From Fragilaria crotonensis (Eukaryota > Bacillariophyta > Fragilariophyceae > Fragilariales > Fragilariaceae), in NCBI GenBank assembly GCA_022925895.1, contig JAKSYS010000083.1:62001-126000 (forward strand): a DNA stretch of 64,000 bases, in the 5' to 3' direction. The notes below the pieces were generated by a model, which had not been told where the DNA came from, did no database searches, and worked only from the letters and a program-made list of their open reading frames with translations. Positions 62,559-64,000 of this stretch are shown here, piece after piece. The position numbers were made by a program, and so were the translations under genes. Each line of letters opens with the position of its first letter. Position 1 is the stretch's first letter.

Positions 62559-64000
62559 ATGAGCATTTCACTTTTGCTCGTCTTGCTATTGTTGCGTTTC
62601 TCGACGGCGCTCGTCGACAGCGAATCCGATGGACAGTCGACGGGTGAAGTGTGTGTCGTTCCACCAACCAAGTACAAAGAGAAGTGTAAGTTAACGACGC
62701 CATACATGAGAGGCATTGGGTCTGCCCTTTTTTTCTGGGATTCCAAGCTCACCGCCCCTGTTGAGAATAGGTTCAATCTATATGGCTCCCTCGTCTGTTC
62801 GAGGTCTCGATGGTATGGGACTTTTCACGACAAAAGATATGACGAAAGGCGAGGACTTTCTCACTGACTATGATGGCCCTTCGATTCCAGTGTTTGACTA
62901 TAGACCCACATGGCTCAAAGTCGATGAATTGGCTAAAGTTCGCTCACGTTGGATTCGGTTTTTTGGTGACTATTGGTGGGGTCGCGGAATGCCGGATCAC
63001 ACCAGCTACGACGCTGACGCGGTGATGGACTACCAAATCACATTTGGGGCGCTTCCCAACCATCATTGCAAGCTGAGTACTATCAACTACAAGTATTCAC
63101 CACCTTCATACGATGATACGTTAGTTGATATTCTCACAAGCCCGGGCATTGGAGCAATGAGCTATCACAACGGACGGAATTTCTTCGTCATGGTACGTAG
63201 GGTTTGTCATCGATCATAGCTTGACTCGATCTGCGTAGCGACATACAACCTCACACATCTTTCCAAACCCATTCCTCTAGCACAATCAGACAGCAGGTTC
63301 GGAACTTTTTCTTAACTACGGATACTGCGACAAAGACAAGGCGGCGAAACATCCAGATTGGGCAGAATATGTTCCTGGTTGGCAAGACTACCGTTCAGCT
63401 GCTTCCCGCACCGCTCACATTTGGGATTCAATCGAAGGTGAACTGTCTGATGAAATTAAAGTCAACCGCATTATTTCGGAAGTTAGAAATGACACTTCGA
63501 GGTCAGTTGTGCGCAATCTCATCCCAGAATCGGCATCTCAGTTGAAGCAAGTCATTGAAGGTCTCAGTCGATGGGATGGCCAGGAGCTTATGCGGCGACT
63601 CGCAACATTTGTTGGAGCCACCCCCAGATCTCCGGCTTGGATACGAGAGAACGGCCTTTGCGTTGAAAACTTGATCCCAGGCAAAAGTCAAATCGCCCAT
63701 GCGGGCCGAGGTGCATTTGCTCAGTTTTCCATGAGCAAGGACGAAATCATTGTGCCGGTGCCGCTGCTACACATTATCAATAGGGACGTTCTTATCATGA
63801 CCGACGAATCAGAAAAAGTTATCGGTACTCAACTCCTTCTCAATTACTGCTTCGGCCACGTGGAGTCGAGTTTGCTCTTTTGTCCTTTGACCAATGCCAT
63901 TCTGATTAATCACTGCAGCACACGAAATCCGAATTCGTCGTGCAAGGATGGGCCAAATGCAAAGATTCAATGGGCGTCTGCGTGGGATACGACAAATCCC
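62559..64000 (+). CDS. SET-domain-like protein with signal peptide, 3' end beyond window
   Basis: Exons 62559-62685, 62771-63192 and 63281 to the edge, with introns of 85 and 88 bp; the phases agree (splices give KEKCSIYMAPS and FFVMHNQTAGSEL). A signal peptide (SISLLLVLLLLRFSTAL) begins it. The first SET-like half has YMAPSSVRGLDGMGLFTTKD, INYKYSPPSYDD, and GSELFLNYGY (the NYG of SET). The second half opens AHAGRGAFAQFSMSKDEII and has LLLNYCFGHVESSLLFCP, INHCSTRNPN and NAKIQWA (the NH and Y motifs of SET). Two SET halves in one secreted or organellar protein are unusual for a histone methyltransferase. The family is recurrent in diatoms to my recollection. Substrate unknown. Confidence 0.78.

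Overview
The window is nuclear DNA from a photosynthetic stramenopile, almost certainly a diatom. The evidence is a plastid-type triose-phosphate/phosphate translocator, a secretory-plus-plastid presequence with an ASAF motif, a chloroplast-type nitrite transporter (FNT family), a VTE6-like protein, an N-terminally anchored LRR protein with a cysteine-rich tail of the kind common in diatoms, short GT-AG introns (56 to about 160 bp), and several transposon families that are abundant in diatoms. The species cannot be named from the sequence alone. I found no rRNA, tRNA or CRISPR. All splice models were read by eye from GT/AG sites, phase and family similarity; nothing was computed.

Layout. 1-3.0 kb: a partial plastid sugar-phosphate translocator and, divergent from it, a mitochondrial glutamate-dehydrogenase-like protein whose catalytic residues are replaced. 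3.8-8.06 kb: a complete Harbinger DNA transposon with TIRs, a DD35E transposase and a convergent accessory gene. 8.3-20.2 kb: cellular genes for a GT15 mannosyltransferase-like protein, an EGF-like membrane protein, a small basic protein, a diatom LRR membrane protein, a plastid-targeted Lys/Ala/Pro-rich protein, a possible tubby-fold protein and TFIIF-beta. 20.5-29.8 kb: a tyrosine-recombinase retrotransposon with split direct repeats (A1 - ORFs - B1 A2 B2). 30-35 kb: two tandem paralogues of unknown function. 35-45.5 kb: V-ATPase subunit A, FNT transporter, NUMOD3-repeat protein, a polytopic membrane protein, a Serinc family protein and a hypothetical gene. 45.6-59 kb: repeats and a large Plavaka/CACTA-like transposon region with three long intact ORFs. 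One is a DDE transposase; another carries an HxD...H...R pattern suggesting a 2-oxoglutarate/Fe(II) oxygenase. A 191-bp-period repeat array lies upstream of that ORF. 59.9-64 kb: VTE6/DUF92 protein, a helix-hairpin-helix glycosylase-fold protein and a partial SET-domain protein.

A recurring feature is single-base frameshifts, usually at homopolymers, in otherwise well-conserved genes: EGF-like protein, LRR protein, TFIIF-beta, paralogue 1, V-ATPase A and the membrane protein at 41.6 kb. V-ATPase A and TFIIF-beta are normally essential, so assembly or base-calling error is likelier than gene death. The retrotransposon ORFs carry more breaks than this background.

The two strongest leads are the GDH-like pseudoenzyme (1407-2992) and the transposon-encoded oxygenase-like protein (51417-55139) with its repeat array.
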